From contig JBOFEN010000111.1 of NCBI GenBank assembly GCA_051648105.1, positions 1 through 25,416 on the forward strand: a stretch of 25,416 nucleotides of DNA. The letters run 5' to 3'. The DNA is from UBA7332 sp051648105 (lineage in GTDB: Bacteria; Bacteroidota; Bacteroidia; Bacteroidales; UBA7332). The notes under the pieces were generated by a model. It made no database searches. It was not told the origin of the DNA and saw only the letters and a list, made by a program, of their open reading frames with translations. The position numbers and the translations under genes are program-made. Below, piece after piece: positions 25,355 through 25,416 of this stretch; positions within the stretch are counted from its first letter, which is position 1; the number at the start of each line of letters is the position of its first letter.

Positions 25355-25416
25355 ATGAGCAAACATACACATTTTACCGGACAGCCGCTATACTGTCAGC
25401 TATTAAATTTGACTGA
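25355..25416 (+). CDS. IS4-family transposase, N-terminal fragment (cut by window end)
   Basis: An open frame starts at ATG 25355 and runs to the window edge, reading MSKHTHFTGQPLYCQLLNLT. This resembles the opening of Bacteroidota IS4-family transposases with an N-terminal DUF4372 domain (pattern ...F.GQP...QLL.L...). Only 20 residues are present, so catalytic residues cannot be checked and it is unknown whether the full gene is intact. The upstream hairpin and inverted end repeat agree with an IS leader. The start is the only in-frame ATG close to the conserved segment; the ATG at 25327 is out of frame. Confidence 0.72.
   Translation, partial: MSKHTHFTGQPLYCQLLNLT

Larger units (their letters stand above)
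25250..25416 (+). mobile_element. Left end of an IS4-family insertion sequence (continues beyond window)
   Basis: The sequence GCTGTCCGGTAAAA at 25250-25263 looks like the terminal inverted repeat of the element, and an exact inverted copy occurs at 25372-25385 inside the start of the transposase gene. A short leader with a hairpin (25281-25316) lies between. The right end and any target duplication are outside the window, so the exact left boundary (25250 or 25251, possibly a few bases earlier) cannot be fixed. Insertion directly after the protease terminator would disrupt no gene here. Confidence 0.7.

Noticed and set aside
25250..25385. A 136-bp MITE bounded by perfect 14-bp inverted repeats
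   Set aside because: The right repeat lies inside an open frame that reads as the N-terminus of an IS4-family transposase and continues to the window edge, so a full IS left end is the better reading. If the frame stops shortly after the window, the MITE view should be reopened.
1..25416. CRISPR array, tRNA, rRNA or phage genes
   Set aside because: No regularly spaced direct repeats with unique spacers, no cloverleaf-like sequence and no phage-type proteins were seen; the only regular repeats are LRR units within coding regions.

Overview
The window is AT-rich DNA from a member of the Bacteroidota, most likely order Bacteroidales. The signs are SusC/SusD pairs, lipoproteins with the Bacteroidota surface-export signature (Cys followed by Ser and acidic residues), BACON domains, type IX secretion (T9SS) C-terminal sorting domains, the absence of clear Shine-Dalgarno sites before the starts, and the start of an IS4-family transposase of a type common in Bacteroidales. 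A species cannot be named from this sequence.

Layout. (1) 1-1103, + strand: C-terminal part of a SusD-like lipoprotein whose 5' end lies outside, closed by two hairpin terminators, the second working in both directions. (2) 5614-1257, - strand: a two-gene unit, a secreted M6-type zinc metalloprotease followed by a BACON/leucine-rich-repeat (LRR) lipoprotein. (3) 5615-6664: about 1 kb without a credible gene, between divergent units. (4) 6665-13875, + strand: four consecutive BACON-LRR lipoprotein genes of rising size (383, 611, 649, 726 aa), paralogous to each other and to the LRR gene on the - strand. (5) 13974-21746, + strand: SusC, SusD, a SusCD-associated surface lipoprotein (DUF4843-like), a PorV/PorQ-like outer-membrane barrel, and a BACON-like lipoprotein, ending in a strong terminator. 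(6) 21827-25169, + strand: a DUF1573 lipoprotein and a subtilisin-family (S8) protease with a T9SS-type C-terminus. (7) 25250 to the end: left end of an IS element with the first codons of its transposase.

How the genes may work together. No glycoside hydrolase, polysaccharide lyase, sulfatase or hybrid two-component regulator is visible. The degradative enzymes are two peptidases. I infer a protein- or peptide-acquisition locus, comparable in concept to the peptide-importing RagAB of Porphyromonas, rather than a classical polysaccharide utilisation locus. LRR lipoproteins would bind a proteinaceous or glycoprotein target at the surface, the M6 and S8 proteases would cut it, and SusCD would import the products. 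A PorV-like protein inside the SusCD operon and a sorting domain on both proteases link the locus to T9SS.

The most unusual items are the LRR family with its shared C-terminal CPQQxGYG signature, a perfect 26-bp inverted repeat directly between the LRR genes and susC, a terminator hairpin only about a dozen bases before the DUF1573 start, a protease that combines a lipobox with a T9SS C-terminus, and an IS leader whose end sequence is repeated in inverted form inside the transposase start.
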